The notes beneath the pieces are model-generated. The model saw only the letters and a list, made by a program, of their open reading frames with translations. It was not told the origin of the DNA and ran no database searches. Below, one piece after another: positions 25,623-34,258 of a DNA stretch of 64,000 nt. A program made the position numbers and the translations under genes. How positions within the stretch are numbered: position 1 is the first letter of the stretch; the number at the start of each line of letters is the position of its first letter. The DNA is from JAGXFP01 sp039714535. Its GTDB lineage: Bacteria; Desulfobacterota; Desulfobulbia; Desulfobulbales; JAGXFP01. The DNA is taken from contig JBDLJC010000004.1 in assembly GCA_039714535.1 (NCBI GenBank), forward strand, positions 46,341-110,340, in the 5' to 3' direction.

Positions 25623-26120
25623 CTAAAATAATACGGCAGGGAAATTGTTACGTTTTACCAACAATGGTTCCCCGACATAAGTGTTTTTTCTACCTGGCTT
25701 ATTGATATTAACTCTAAACGCTTGTCTGGGTTTCAAAGTGCAGAGGATGGTATACTGTGGCTCTTGTGCGCCATATGATCGTTTTCGTTTATTAATTAGG
25801 GAAATTAATTCTTTATATGATATGCAGCAGATTTCCCTATCTTTTATGCAAACCATGGCGACATGAAGATTGTGTTCAGATTCTACTAATTTATTTAATT
25901 CAGCAAGATTTGCTTTGTTAAATGTAAAGTTATATTCTTTGTATGTTCCGAGGGGCTTTGAGGCATATTTCAAATACACTGCTATTGAGTCATTAACTAA
26001 ATATGCGCTTCTAGAGTTTTTGCCAGAAAGTTTAAGCGCATTTATTGCAGTGAATTGTGGATCTTCAGCGATTTGGGCCAATGCTGCACCATGATACAAA
26101 TGTTCATCTTGGATTTTCAT
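25623..26120 (-). CDS. Cargo protein of unknown function
   Basis: 165 residues with a good AGGGG ribosome site. Opens with KIQDEHLYHGAALAQIAEDP and contains VNDSIAVYLKYASKPLG, then a mid-section of beta strands with Cys (DREICCISYKEL) and YTILCTLKPRQAFRVNI. The pattern is of a compact alpha/beta protein that I have seen near mobile or defence genes, but I cannot name a function. It is AT-rich and lies between the nuclease-like gene and the metallo-beta-lactamase-fold gene on the same strand. Confidence 0.5.
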   Translation of the reverse strand: MKIQDEHLYHGAALAQIAEDPQFTAINALKLSGKNSRSAYLVNDSIAVYLKYASKPLGTYKEYNFTFNKANLAELNKLVESEHNLHVAMVCIKDREICCISYKELISLINKRKRSYGAQEPQYTILCTLKPRQAFRVNINKPGRKNTYVGEPLLVKRNNFPAVLF

Positions 26121-26199
26121 TCATTCCCCTTTTAAACAAAAAATAAATCAAACCGAGACAGATTTATTTTTACATCTGGTGAATATCCTTGCTCTGCAA

Positions 26200-27147
26200 T
26201 CAACGACCATATATTTGATTTTTCAGTTCTGAAAAAACATTGGTATCGAACGACAAATCACCATCAGTAGTAATGCTGCATGCAATATCCTTGTCATTTC
26301 GTGTAGTAAAAACCTTACGCGACTCTAACCTTCCATTAACCATAATGTCTTCGTCGCTTGTCCTCTTTCCGTACCAATCTATATTGGAAGTTCCTGCATT
26401 TTTTTCATTCAATGTTTCATCTGAGGCAATGCAGGCAATTGGTTTACCACCAAGCAACTTGAACATTTCTTCCGAACACCCATTTTCTCTCCCATGGTGT
26501 GGAACTTTTAACACGGTGGTGCCATTTACAAAATCAACAAACTCCTGTGCAGAGGGGGAGGAAAGTATTTTTCTTATTCCAGTTGCCGTCATATCCCCTG
26601 TGAATAACACTTTATGCCCTCCAATTGAAAACGAAACGAACAAACTCAACTCATTTAAATCCATACCCTCCGAATAATTAATGAAACGCCTGCTCTTAAC
26701 AACGCAGCTTGGTCTAGCGTTGTAAACTCTATCCTTTTTTTGTTCGTAGATTCCACCCTTGTGACCTTTAACGACTTCAAAGAAAATATTTGCTGCATCT
26801 TTTCCTCGTTTCTTAAAATCTATATCATCAGCCGACAACTTGTCTATAAAACCGCTATATCCTCCGGATAACAGATAAAATCCTATTTCATCTCTAATGT
26901 TTTTTATGTCAGCAATATGATCCCCATGAGGATGTGAAATAACGAGTTCGTCAATACCATATGCCCGATCTTCTTCAAGTATGGGCACAGGATTATCTTT
27001 GGTTACATTGTAATGTTTAAGTAACGTTGATGGCCAATGATCTTCCCCGCATCCACAGTCAATCATCATACGGGCACCATTTGGCATGTCAATATATGCA
27101 CAATCACCATGCCCCACATTAAGAAAAAATATTTTCAGTTTATCCAT
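26200..27147 (-). CDS. Metallo-beta-lactamase-fold hydrolase (ComEC/Rec2-like)
   Basis: 315 residues. LNVGHGDCAYIDMPNGARMM and DCGCGEDHW open the fold; the metal motif is SHPHGDHIADI (HxHxDH); FTGDMTATG and VPHHGRENG supply the later metal ligands, and CIASDETLNEKN the terminal one. This matches the stand-alone ComEC-like MBL group, often nucleases or phosphodiesterases. The start is an ATG with AAAGGAG eight bases before it. It is downstream of a small membrane protein and may form a two-gene unit with it. A defence role is inferred from cargo position. Confidence 0.7.
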   Translation of the reverse strand: MDKLKIFFLNVGHGDCAYIDMPNGARMMIDCGCGEDHWPSTLLKHYNVTKDNPVPILEEDRAYGIDELVISHPHGDHIADIKNIRDEIGFYLLSGGYSGFIDKLSADDIDFKKRGKDAANIFFEVVKGHKGGIYEQKKDRVYNARPSCVVKSRRFINYSEGMDLNELSLFVSFSIGGHKVLFTGDMTATGIRKILSSPSAQEFVDFVNGTTVLKVPHHGRENGCSEEMFKLLGGKPIACIASDETLNEKNAGTSNIDWYGKRTSDEDIMVNGRLESRKVFTTRNDKDIACSITTDGDLSFDTNVFSELKNQIYGR

Positions 27148-27178
27148 CACACGCACTCCTTTGGATTAATTTTATTAA

Positions 27179-27670
27179 TTAAAATCCGTATTCAATGAGC
27201 AAGGGCAGCAAAACAAAAATAAGTAAAATAAATAAACGCCTTGGTTTTAACAGGCTATAACCAATATATTTTAAAGAAGGGAGAAGTTCGGATGTTTTCT
27301 TAAGCACAGAAGAAGTGCCTAATACAGAAAACCCTTGGGGTGGGTTATCTTTCGGATATTGAGAGTTAATTGAATCTTCAATTAATGTTTGTCGTTTAAT
27401 GCATTCTGAAGTTACAAAGTTTTCCGACATTTCAAGAAACCAAGCAACAGCCGTAGCAAACAATGCGATAGATAGAAAAATTGAGGAATCTAACCTTTCA
27501 GTATATAAAGCAACAGCTAGTGCCGTCTGCAACCCAAGCAACCATCCTCGAATACGCCAGCGAATATTCATTTGTCGATCAATAATTTGTTGCAAAAGTT
27601 GAAACTCTTGCCAAGCCAACTTGATCCATTCTTTTTCCATAGTAGGTTGCCTTTTTTTTGTTAAAAACAT
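27179..27670 (-). CDS. Small membrane protein paired with the MBL-fold gene
   Basis: 163 residues with hydrophobic segments LLGLQTALAVALY, FLSIALFATAVAWFL and a C-terminal LFILLIFVLLPLLIEYGF. The first two form a hairpin following a basic helical start, as in SLATT-type membrane proteins that act as effectors in some defence systems, but that resemblance is loose. An internal Met at residue 11 is an alternative start. 31 bp separate it from the MBL-fold gene. First gene of the AT-rich minus-strand cargo. Confidence 0.5.
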   Translation of the reverse strand: MFLTKKRQPTMEKEWIKLAWQEFQLLQQIIDRQMNIRWRIRGWLLGLQTALAVALYTERLDSSIFLSIALFATAVAWFLEMSENFVTSECIKRQTLIEDSINSQYPKDNPPQGFSVLGTSSVLKKTSELLPSLKYIGYSLLKPRRLFILLIFVLLPLLIEYGF

Positions 27671-27980
27671 TTATCTCGGGGCCAATTTGCTCTAAAAAAA
27701 CAATGCCACCCCTAACCAGTAAATCAGTATACCCCCCTTCGATTGACTTTGGCAACCAGTTGTTGTAGTAAAACCTTAGTGACTCACTAATTCGATCTAT
27801 CTTAAATGGCCGGGCTTTTGCCTGGCCATTCCTGTTTCTACCTACTGAAACACTTCAGCTAATATCCCCCTGACCACCCCGTTATGTTGTGCCCTACATT
27901 CTTTTTCTCCCGGTTCTGGCGGGGCGAGGGCCGACAAGCCCTTTGCTCCGCCCTTTTCTGGCTTTGTAGGAGGCGACCCG
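27671..27980. promoter_or_regulatory. Region between cargo and late genes, likely holds late promoter
   Basis: 310 bp. The cargo promoter must read left from here and the late (lysis/head/tail) promoter right. A hairpin AATGGCC/GGCCATT at 27805-27830 (9 of 10 arm bases pair) may insulate the two. I do not see a strong sigma-70 promoter reading right, which fits an activator-dependent (Mor/C-type) late promoter. GTAGGAGG at 27968-27975 is the ribosome site of the first late gene. Confidence 0.45.
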
Positions 27981-28601
27981 ATGTTGACGATGAGAACCCC
28001 AACAGTTGAGCAGGTCATAAGCGCCATGCGGCATAAGGACTACGCCGTTTTTGATAACGAGAGCGGCTTCGATCTGAATATCGTCGGCATCCGCTCCAGG
28101 GAGATCAAGGCGGGCCGGTTTGACGATCTGATCGTGGTCTTTCATCGCCGGGCTGGAGCCTGGTGCTACAACGTCTTTCCGGCCACGACCGACCCCGGCC
28201 TTTACTATCTCAAAAGCCCCCTGGTCGAGTCCGGCACCGGCATTATGAAGCCGGGCCAGTATCGTGGCGCTTACAAGATCGGCAAACATCAAAACAAATA
28301 TAACGCCCTGGTCCAGCGCGGCGGCGAGATCACCGTAATCCGGGACTTCAACCGCGACGGTGTTCTGGATCTGGACAGCGGTCGGGAAGAGAGCGGCTAT
28401 TTCGGCGGCAATATCCATCACGCCTCGGGGTTCATTGAGTCAGTTGAGGTTGGTAAATGGTCGGCGCTCTGCCAGGTAATTGCCAACCCCTGGGACTTTC
28501 ACATCTTCATGGCCCTTTGCGAGGCCGGTGCTGCGGCCTTTGGCAATTCATTTACTTACACACTGCTGGACGAGATCGATATCTATGGGGTGATGGCATG
28601 A
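27981..28601 (+). CDS. Conserved phage protein in lysis position
   Basis: 206 residues. FDLNIVGIRSREIKAGRFDD, FPATTDPGLYYLKSP, GTGIMKPGQYRGAYKIGKHQ and GYFGGNIHHASG are motifs of a widespread phage family with a beta-rich fold and no experimentally named activity that I know. It starts the late block where Mu-like phages have the endolysin, so a cell-wall role is possible. No lysozyme, amidase or peptidase motif can be seen. A strong GGAGG precedes it and ATGA joins it to the next gene. Confidence 0.55.
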   Translation: MLTMRTPTVEQVISAMRHKDYAVFDNESGFDLNIVGIRSREIKAGRFDDLIVVFHRRAGAWCYNVFPATTDPGLYYLKSPLVESGTGIMKPGQYRGAYKIGKHQNKYNALVQRGGEITVIRDFNRDGVLDLDSGREESGYFGGNIHHASGFIESVEVGKWSALCQVIANPWDFHIFMALCEAGAAAFGNSFTYTLLDEIDIYGVMA

Positions 28602-29200
28602 CCACTCCAGCCGACAAAACCGTCTGCATCTTCGTCAACGGAATCCTGACCTTGCCGGGCGAGTCCGATAACTGGAACGGCAAGGCAGTAACCTGGACCC
28701 ATCTCAACACTCCCTTTCGGGCCGAGAAAGTTGAGTATCTAGTCGGGCCGATCAGCCGCGTCCTGGGCCAGAAAAAACGCGCCCGCAAGCTGATCAAGAC
28801 CCTGCGTTTCTATCAGGGCTGGCGCATTATCCTGGTCGGCCACTCCAATGGCTGCGACGTGATCCTGGACGCCCTGCGGAAAATGGACTGGCCACGAATC
28901 GAGCGACTGCATCTGCTCAGCGGGGCCTGCGAGGCCGATTTTGACAAGAATGGCCTTAATGAGGCCGGTACCCGGATCGGTAGCATCTGCGTGTATGTGG
29001 CCAAACGCGACAGGGCTCTGCGGTTGGCCGACACCATTACCGGCCGGTTGTTGGGCTATGGCGCTCTGGGGAAGAGCGGGCCGATTAACCCGGCGCTGCC
29101 GGTGGAAACCGTGGCTGAACCAAAATTTAGACATTCGGATTGGTTCAAGGCCGAACACTTCAAGACGACTATGCAAAAGCTGACCGGAGGGTTGGCGTAA
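28598..29200 (+). CDS. Alpha/beta-hydrolase-like phage protein
   Basis: 200 residues. VCIFVNGILTLPG then WRIILVGHSNGCDVILDAL, a nucleophile elbow GHSNG with a Ser, and LHLLSGACEAD. The His partner may be in VAEPKFRHSDWF near the C-terminus. This fits a lipase- or esterase-like hydrolase. Situated in the lysis block, coupled by ATGA to the preceding gene; it could attack membrane or outer-envelope lipids, as LysB-type esterases do in mycobacteriophages, but that is speculation. Confidence 0.6.
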   Translation: MTTPADKTVCIFVNGILTLPGESDNWNGKAVTWTHLNTPFRAEKVEYLVGPISRVLGQKKRARKLIKTLRFYQGWRIILVGHSNGCDVILDALRKMDWPRIERLHLLSGACEADFDKNGLNEAGTRIGSICVYVAKRDRALRLADTITGRLLGYGALGKSGPINPALPVETVAEPKFRHSDWFKAEHFKTTMQKLTGGLA

Positions 29201-29223
29201 TTATCAAAACAAGAGGAGGAAGC

Positions 29224-29673
29224 ATGAAGAAAATCAGCGTTTTTTTGTTGGCATTGATGGTCCTGGGAATTCTGGGCGGGTGTGGTCTGACCGGACAGCA
29301 GGCCTCGGTATGCGAGAGTATCCCGGCTGGCGATTCCTATCTTTGCGACATCGCAACCAAGACAGGTGTGCAGTTGGAGACCATCGGTAATTCCCTGATC
29401 GTCGCCAACAGAGCCGCCATTTTGAAAGGCAGTTATACGGCCGACCAGGCGAGTACGGTTTTGCTTGATATCCGAAACGGACTGGATGACCCGATTTCCT
29501 ACCTGTTTGTCCAGGAAGCCATCCAAAAAGCGGCGGCCAAGCACCCCGGTCTCTTCGTGGTGGCAGGGATCTACCTTAAGCGATTTTCCAACGAGCAGCT
29601 TATCAGCAATGTCGACGCAAATCTCCTGCGGTCCTGGCTGGACAGACAGATTGCCATGCTGGAGATCCTCTAG
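29224..29673 (+). CDS. Small phage lipoprotein
   Basis: 149 residues from an ATG with GAGGAGGAAGC upstream; a longer frame starts inside the previous gene and is unlikely. Signal peptide ISVFLLALMVLGILGGCG with lipobox LGGC. The mature part is helical (ANRAAILKGSYTADQASTVL) with no known domain. In the lysis block an outer-membrane lipoprotein would fit an o-spanin-like or exclusion role, though typical o-spanins are shorter and proline-rich. Confidence 0.6.
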   Translation: MKKISVFLLALMVLGILGGCGLTGQQASVCESIPAGDSYLCDIATKTGVQLETIGNSLIVANRAAILKGSYTADQASTVLLDIRNGLDDPISYLFVQEAIQKAAAKHPGLFVVAGIYLKRFSNEQLISNVDANLLRSWLDRQIAMLEIL

Positions 29674-29719
29674 GGGTGCATAGCGCAACCGTTAATAGAG
29701 TGGCCGGGAGGTTGGTGTA

Positions 29720-29926
29720 ATGGACGATGCCGACATCGCCACCCGGACCACCGCTAAACTCAATGCGGCCTCTCTTGCCGATCATCGAGCCCGAATGGAC
29801 AATGCCGGGCCTGGGGCCAAGACCTGCGAGGACTGCGGCGACGAAATCCCGGCCAAGCGGAGGGCTTTGGTTCGGGGTGCGACCAGGTGTGTGGCCTGTC
29901 AACTGGAGGCAGAGGGTGGCAATTAA
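29720..29926 (+). CDS. TraR/DksA C4 zinc-finger protein
   Basis: 68 residues. MDDADIATRTTAKLN then CEDCGDEIPAKRRALVRGAT and RCVACQLEAE: a CxxC-17-CxxC zinc finger with the IPxxRR signature of the TraR/DksA family. These small phage proteins bind the secondary channel of RNA polymerase. Usually placed exactly here in Mu-like late regions. The preceding GGGAGG is a good ribosome site. Confidence 0.85.
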   Translation: MDDADIATRTTAKLNAASLADHRARMDNAGPGAKTCEDCGDEIPAKRRALVRGATRCVACQLEAEGGN

Positions 29927-30071
29927 AGTATTCCCAATGAAACAGGGCGACCTGCTGCCGGCGATTCGGGCGCAGAAGGTCGAGGATGACGGTGTTACAC
30001 CGATTCCGATTACCGGGTCCACCTTCAATCTTCGTATTAAGAAGCCGTCCGCAGTCATAACCAAGGAGTGA
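29916..30071 (+). CDS. Short BppU-N-like protein, probably truncated
   Basis: 51 residues from a GTG overlapping the previous gene by 11 bp. KQGDLLPAIRAQKVEDDGVT then IPITGSTFNLRIKKPS matches only the first part of the N-terminal domain of BppU-like baseplate/tail proteins (KQGDxLPxxEATLxDxxGxPVDLTGA). Such domains normally run to 100 or more residues, so this looks like a truncated relic, or a minimal version. Confidence 0.45.
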   Translation: MAIKVFPMKQGDLLPAIRAQKVEDDGVTPIPITGSTFNLRIKKPSAVITKE

Positions 30072-30074
30072 TCA

Positions 30075-30461
30075 ATGACCGGAGCCGAGGCCTTGGCCTG
30101 GATGAAGACTATATTGAGCATCCTGCAGATGATCGGCGGCTGGCCGCTGGGGTTGTCAGTGGCGGTGGCCATCCTCGGCCCCTGGCTGGTGATGTTCTTT
30201 ATCGCCCGGTCCCTGGAGAAGCAAGCCGCCAAACATGACCTGGAGACGGTCAAACTGGTCGACTCAATCAAGGACGTGATCTCGGTCTCGGTCAAGATTT
30301 ACGAGACCCGCCATTTAGAGGCAGTGCAGATGTACAAGGACAACGTCGAACTGGTCAAGAGCTACTCTAAGCTGGCAGCGGACCAGGCGGCGATCATCCA
30401 TCTAAACACCCAGGCGATGACCCGTCTGGTCGACAAAATCGATGACAGAAGGGGAATGTGA
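30075..30461 (+). CDS. Single-TM phage protein, holin or i-spanin candidate
   Basis: 128 residues. One strong transmembrane segment (WPLGLSVAVAILGPWLVMFF, about residues 23-42) followed by a long charged helix (KLVDSIKDVISVSVKIYETR and beyond). N-out/C-in or the reverse cannot be decided. Position after the TraR gene and before terminase is where Mu-like phages carry holin/spanin genes. Ends in TGATG shared with the next start. Confidence 0.55.
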   Translation: MTGAEALAWMKTILSILQMIGGWPLGLSVAVAILGPWLVMFFIARSLEKQAAKHDLETVKLVDSIKDVISVSVKIYETRHLEAVQMYKDNVELVKSYSKLAADQAAIIHLNTQAMTRLVDKIDDRRGM

Positions 30462-30718
30462 TGGGGCTGGATACAAACCGGGCGGCGATGCTGGGCCAAA
30501 GGGCGGAGATCAAAGAGCGGCTGGCCAAGAAGAAGCTGCAGGCCGAATCGTGCTGCGACACCATCACCGGGTTGGTCAACCATAACCTGACCGAGGTCGG
30601 GGAGATGGATATCCCCAAGGCGGCGGCCGAGATGGACCAACTGGTCGCGCTTTACGGCGACATCATCGCGGCCCAGCTGAAACTCGACAAACTTAACCGG
30701 GCTTTAGGGAGCGTTTAA
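30461..30718 (+). CDS. Small helical phage protein (Mu gp26-like position)
   Basis: 85 residues, two helical stretches (RAEIKERLAKKKLQAESC; AAAEMDQLVALYGDIIAAQL). This is the usual place of the DUF2730/gp26 helical protein of Mu-like phages just before DUF1804, but similarity is only in size and helicity. TGATG start coupling. Function unknown. Confidence 0.5.
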   Translation: MGLDTNRAAMLGQRAEIKERLAKKKLQAESCCDTITGLVNHNLTEVGEMDIPKAAAEMDQLVALYGDIIAAQLKLDKLNRALGSV

Positions 30719-31159
30719 ATGGCCAGTAAAGGAGATCGCGCCATTCTGGAACCCCAGGCCCGCCGGATGTACGCGGACGGCAACGCGATCCCGGCCATAT
30801 CCGCTGCCCTGGAGGTCTCACCGACCACCCTTTACAAGTGGAAAGCGGAGAGCAAAATCACCGGTGCGGATCTGGACGGCTGGGACCGTGCCCGGTCGCA
30901 GAAGCGCGGCAATATCCAGCGGCTCCGGGACCTGTTTGGCGAGCAACTGGAATACATGGAAGATCTCCGTCCAGAAGAACGGACTGCGCCGATGATGGAT
31001 ACGCTCTCCAAGATGGGCTCGCTCCTGGAGCGTTGGGACAAAATCGAAAAGGCCCAGCGGGTGGCAGAGGATGTGGTCAGGGAAGTAAAGAAAGCGGGCT
31101 TAAGCGACCCAGCGGTGGACAATATCAGGCGATCTATCTTGGGCATCGGCAATGATTGA
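30719..31159 (+). CDS. DUF1804 / Mu gp27-like protein, probable small terminase
   Basis: 146 residues. MYADGNAIPAISAALEVSPT followed by TLYKWKAE is a helix-turn-helix typical of small terminase subunits, and the C-terminal VVREVKKAGLSDPAVDNIRR matches DUF1804 (Mu gp27). It would recognise the packaging site and regulate the large subunit encoded next, with which it overlaps by 8 bp. Confidence 0.78.
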   Translation: MASKGDRAILEPQARRMYADGNAIPAISAALEVSPTTLYKWKAESKITGADLDGWDRARSQKRGNIQRLRDLFGEQLEYMEDLRPEERTAPMMDTLSKMGSLLERWDKIEKAQRVAEDVVREVKKAGLSDPAVDNIRRSILGIGND

Positions 31160-32744
31160 AGACGATATCAAAAGATCACGACAGAGTACAGCCCCGGCTG
31201 TGCTGTTGCCCTATCAGCAGAAATGGGCTGCGGACAAGAGTCCGGTCAAGGTCATGGAGAAAAGCCGCCGAATCGGCTTGTCCTGGACCGAGGCTGCGGA
31301 TGATGCGCTGTATGCCGCTTCCGACTCCGGCGATGATGTCTGGTATATCGGCTACAACAAAGACATGGCCGAAGAATTCATTGGCGACTGCGCTTTCTGG
31401 GCCAAACAGTACCAACTGGCCGCTGGTGAAATGGAGGAGGAGATCTTCAAGGACGAGGACAAGGATATCCTCTCTTTCCGGATCAGATTCAGTAGTGGTC
31501 ATAAAATTACCGCCCTATCTTCCCGGCCCTCAAATTTAAGGGGCAAGCAGGGGCGGGTGGTCATTGACGAGGCGGCGTTTCATGACGGCCTCGACGAGTT
31601 GCTGAAGGCGGCGATTGCGCTCCTGATGTGGGGCGGCGAGGTGCGGGTTATCTCAACCCACGATGGTGACGCCAATCAGTTCAACGAATTGGTCAATGAT
31701 ATTCGGGCCGGGAAAAAGCCCTACAGCTTGCATCGGGTCACCCTGGACGACGCTCTGGCCCAGGGACTCTACCAAAGGATCTGTCTCAAGCTCGGTCGCA
31801 AGTGGTCTGTTGAGGCGGAAGCCGGATGGCGCCAGTCCCTGGTCGATTTCTACGGCGATGCGGCGGATGAGGAGTTGTTCTGCGTCCCCAGCCAGGGCAC
31901 CGGCGCTTATCTGACCAGGGCATTAATCGAGACTTGCCTGTCTCCCGAGTTGCCGGTTTTACGATATGAACAGACCCAGGCCTTTGCTGAACTGCCGGAC
32001 CATATCCGCCATGCGGAAGTCAACGACTGGTGTGATGAGCATCTGGCCCCGTTATTGGCACAACTTGACCCCGACCGCGACCATTACTTCGGTGAGGATT
32101 TCGGCCGTAGCGGCGACCTGACCGGCATCATGCCCTTGACCGAGAACCAGAACGCTACTTTCAGCTGCCCTTTTATTGTCGAACTGCGCAACGTGCCGTT
32201 TAAGCAACAGGAACAAGTCCTCTTTTATATAGTCGACCGTTTGCCCCGTTTCCGGTTCGGGGCTCTTGATGCCCGAGGTAACGGCCAATATCTGGCCGAA
32301 GTGGCCATGCAAAAATATGGCCCCCACCGGATCGCTCAGGTGATGCTGTCGGAAGCCTGGTATCGGGAAAACATGCCGCAATTTAAGGCGGCTTTTGAAG
32401 ATCGCTCAATCCTGCTGCCCAAGGACGCCGATGTTATCGCTGATCTCCGGGCCTTCCGGGTGATCAAGGGCATCGGCAGGCTCCCAGCTACAAAAAACAA
32501 AGGCAAAGACAATAAACAACGGCATGGCGATCTTGGCATCGCCGGGGCGCTGGCCTGGTATGCCACCCGGCAGGAAGGCGGGCCGGTTGCCTACGCAAGT
32601 GCTGAGCCGGAAGAACACCACCGGGGCCAGATGATGTCCCCGGCCCGGCGTCCCGGTGAAGAGGATAGCCAAGATAGCAGCACCCGGCTGATCCAACGGG
32701 GCCAAGCCAGTCGGATGTTTAGGAATATAAGGGGACACACATGA
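31152..32744 (+). CDS. Large terminase subunit (Mu gp28-like)
   Basis: 530 residues. VLLPYQQKWAADKSPVKVME then KSRRIGLSWTEA is the adenine/Walker-A-like start of Mu gp28 terminases; Walker B is RVVIDEAAFHDG; coupling motif VISTHDG; the nuclease domain has YFGEDFGRSGDLTG and FGALDARGNGQYLAE as metal-binding acidic positions. Packages phage DNA into proheads by ATP hydrolysis and headful cutting, together with flanking host DNA in Mu. Complete, and overlaps the portal gene by 4 bp. Confidence 0.88.
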   Translation: MIEDDIKRSRQSTAPAVLLPYQQKWAADKSPVKVMEKSRRIGLSWTEAADDALYAASDSGDDVWYIGYNKDMAEEFIGDCAFWAKQYQLAAGEMEEEIFKDEDKDILSFRIRFSSGHKITALSSRPSNLRGKQGRVVIDEAAFHDGLDELLKAAIALLMWGGEVRVISTHDGDANQFNELVNDIRAGKKPYSLHRVTLDDALAQGLYQRICLKLGRKWSVEAEAGWRQSLVDFYGDAADEELFCVPSQGTGAYLTRALIETCLSPELPVLRYEQTQAFAELPDHIRHAEVNDWCDEHLAPLLAQLDPDRDHYFGEDFGRSGDLTGIMPLTENQNATFSCPFIVELRNVPFKQQEQVLFYIVDRLPRFRFGALDARGNGQYLAEVAMQKYGPHRIAQVMLSEAWYRENMPQFKAAFEDRSILLPKDADVIADLRAFRVIKGIGRLPATKNKGKDNKQRHGDLGIAGALAWYATRQEGGPVAYASAEPEEHHRGQMMSPARRPGEEDSQDSSTRLIQRGQASRMFRNIRGHT

Positions 32745-34258
32745 GTTGGAGAGAAGTGAGAGAAGCGGTCGCAAAAACACTGGCCCCTGGCCTGAAAGAC
32801 GAAACAGAACTGCGCGAGATCGTCAAGGAGGAAGTGGTGGCGGCCCGCTTGGCCATGCCGGTCAACCTGGACTACGACCCCCAGGGCGAAGGCTACCGGA
32901 AGATCGGCGGCGATGCGGTGCAGCGTGACCTGACCGCCCTCAGCCAGGACATGATGCTGGAGCTGGCCTATCGCCTCTACGACACCAGCGGTCTGGTTAA
33001 GCGCTTTGTCCGCGACACCAAGAATTTTGTCCTGGGCGAGGGGGTCTCCTTTGAGATCGCCAATGATAACGAGGCCGGTGACGCCCTGGCCTGGGTCAAT
33101 GAATTCTGGAACGACTCCTATAACCAGATGGCGATGCGGCTGGAGAAGCGGATCGAATTTCTGGGGTTGCTGGGAGAGCAGTGTTGGCCGACATCGGTTG
33201 AGCCCAATACCGGCAAAGTGCGGCTGACCTACGTGGACCCCGCCAACATTGATGAGGTCCATAAGGTCAAGTTCTTCCCGGAGATGACGGCGGCGGTGAA
33301 ACTGAAGGGCAACGGCGGTCGCTCCGGCGCTACCCTAACCTCGATCCGCGAGGAGAGCGACTGGCGGTCACCGGGTTATGGCTATTTGATGGGCGACTGT
33401 TTTTTCTTCAGTATCAACGACCCGCCTAACGGCACCAGGGGCCGCTCCGATCTGGTCCATCTCTTCGATTTTATCGACAATTTCGAGGAGGGGCTGTTCG
33501 ACGAACTGGACCGGATCAGACAGGCCAAGGCCTTTGTCTGGGATGTCACCCTTAAGGGGGGTGATGAAAATGATATCCGGGACTTCCTGAAAAACAATAA
33601 GCAGCCGAAGCCCGGCTCGATGCGGGTCCACAATGAGCAAGTCGAATGGGACGCGGTGGCCCCGGACCTTAAGCATTCTGATAACAAGGCGGTCTTCGAC
33701 TTGATGAAAACCTATCTGTCGGCCTGCATGAACCGGCCCGACTCGTGGCTGGGCAGCGGCGGCAAAGCCTACCAGACCGAAGCCGACTTGATGGGTGCGC
33801 CGACCTTCAAGGATCTCGGCAGTCGCCAGCGTTACGTCAAATACATGCTGGAGTATGTCCTTCAATTTGTCCTGGACCAGGCAGTGTTGGCCGGGACCCT
33901 GAAAGAGACCGACGGCAAGCGGCTCAAGGCCACGGTCAATATGCCGGAGATGAACGATAACGATCTGGAGAAGACGGTGAGCGGCCTCCTTACCCTTTCC
34001 CAAGGCTTGGCCGTGGCCCAGGTCTCGGGCTGGATCAGTGAGGAAGGTGCGGCCAAGGTCTTCCTGGCCGTGGCCGGTCAGGTGGGAGTGGATCTCGATG
34101 TGGCCGCCGAAATACAAAAAGCTGCCGCCGAAACGGACGCCGACGGTAATCCGGTGACCAAAGATTACCAGGCCCGAGAGGGCTTGATGGACAAGTTGAT
34201 GGATATCGTCAAGGTCTCAATTGAGGCCCAGAATCGGAAAGGCCCGGAATCGGACTGA
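32741..34258 (+). CDS. Portal protein
   Basis: 505 residues. Pattern typical of portals: LTALSQDMMLELAYRLYDTS, GLVKRFVRDTKNFVLGEG, LGLLGEQCWPTSVEPNTGKV, RSDLVHLFDFIDNFEEGLFD, and late KYMLEYVLQFVLDQAVL before a charged C-terminal tail. It resembles the portal type of B3-like/temperate siphophages more than Mu gp29 (DUF935). Forms the dodecameric head vertex through which DNA is packaged. Confidence 0.78.
   Translation: MSWREVREAVAKTLAPGLKDETELREIVKEEVVAARLAMPVNLDYDPQGEGYRKIGGDAVQRDLTALSQDMMLELAYRLYDTSGLVKRFVRDTKNFVLGEGVSFEIANDNEAGDALAWVNEFWNDSYNQMAMRLEKRIEFLGLLGEQCWPTSVEPNTGKVRLTYVDPANIDEVHKVKFFPEMTAAVKLKGNGGRSGATLTSIREESDWRSPGYGYLMGDCFFFSINDPPNGTRGRSDLVHLFDFIDNFEEGLFDELDRIRQAKAFVWDVTLKGGDENDIRDFLKNNKQPKPGSMRVHNEQVEWDAVAPDLKHSDNKAVFDLMKTYLSACMNRPDSWLGSGGKAYQTEADLMGAPTFKDLGSRQRYVKYMLEYVLQFVLDQAVLAGTLKETDGKRLKATVNMPEMNDNDLEKTVSGLLTLSQGLAVAQVSGWISEEGAAKVFLAVAGQVGVDLDVAAEIQKAAAETDADGNPVTKDYQAREGLMDKLMDIVKVSIEAQNRKGPESD

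Noticed and set aside
28739..29176. Minus-strand open frames across the lysis block
   Set aside because: GC-rich DNA gives long antisense frames; the plus-strand frames are coupled by ATGA overlaps and carry known motifs.
31176..31502. Antisense frames in terminase and portal genes as overlapping genes
   Set aside because: No start signals, and composition is that of reverse complement GC-rich codons.
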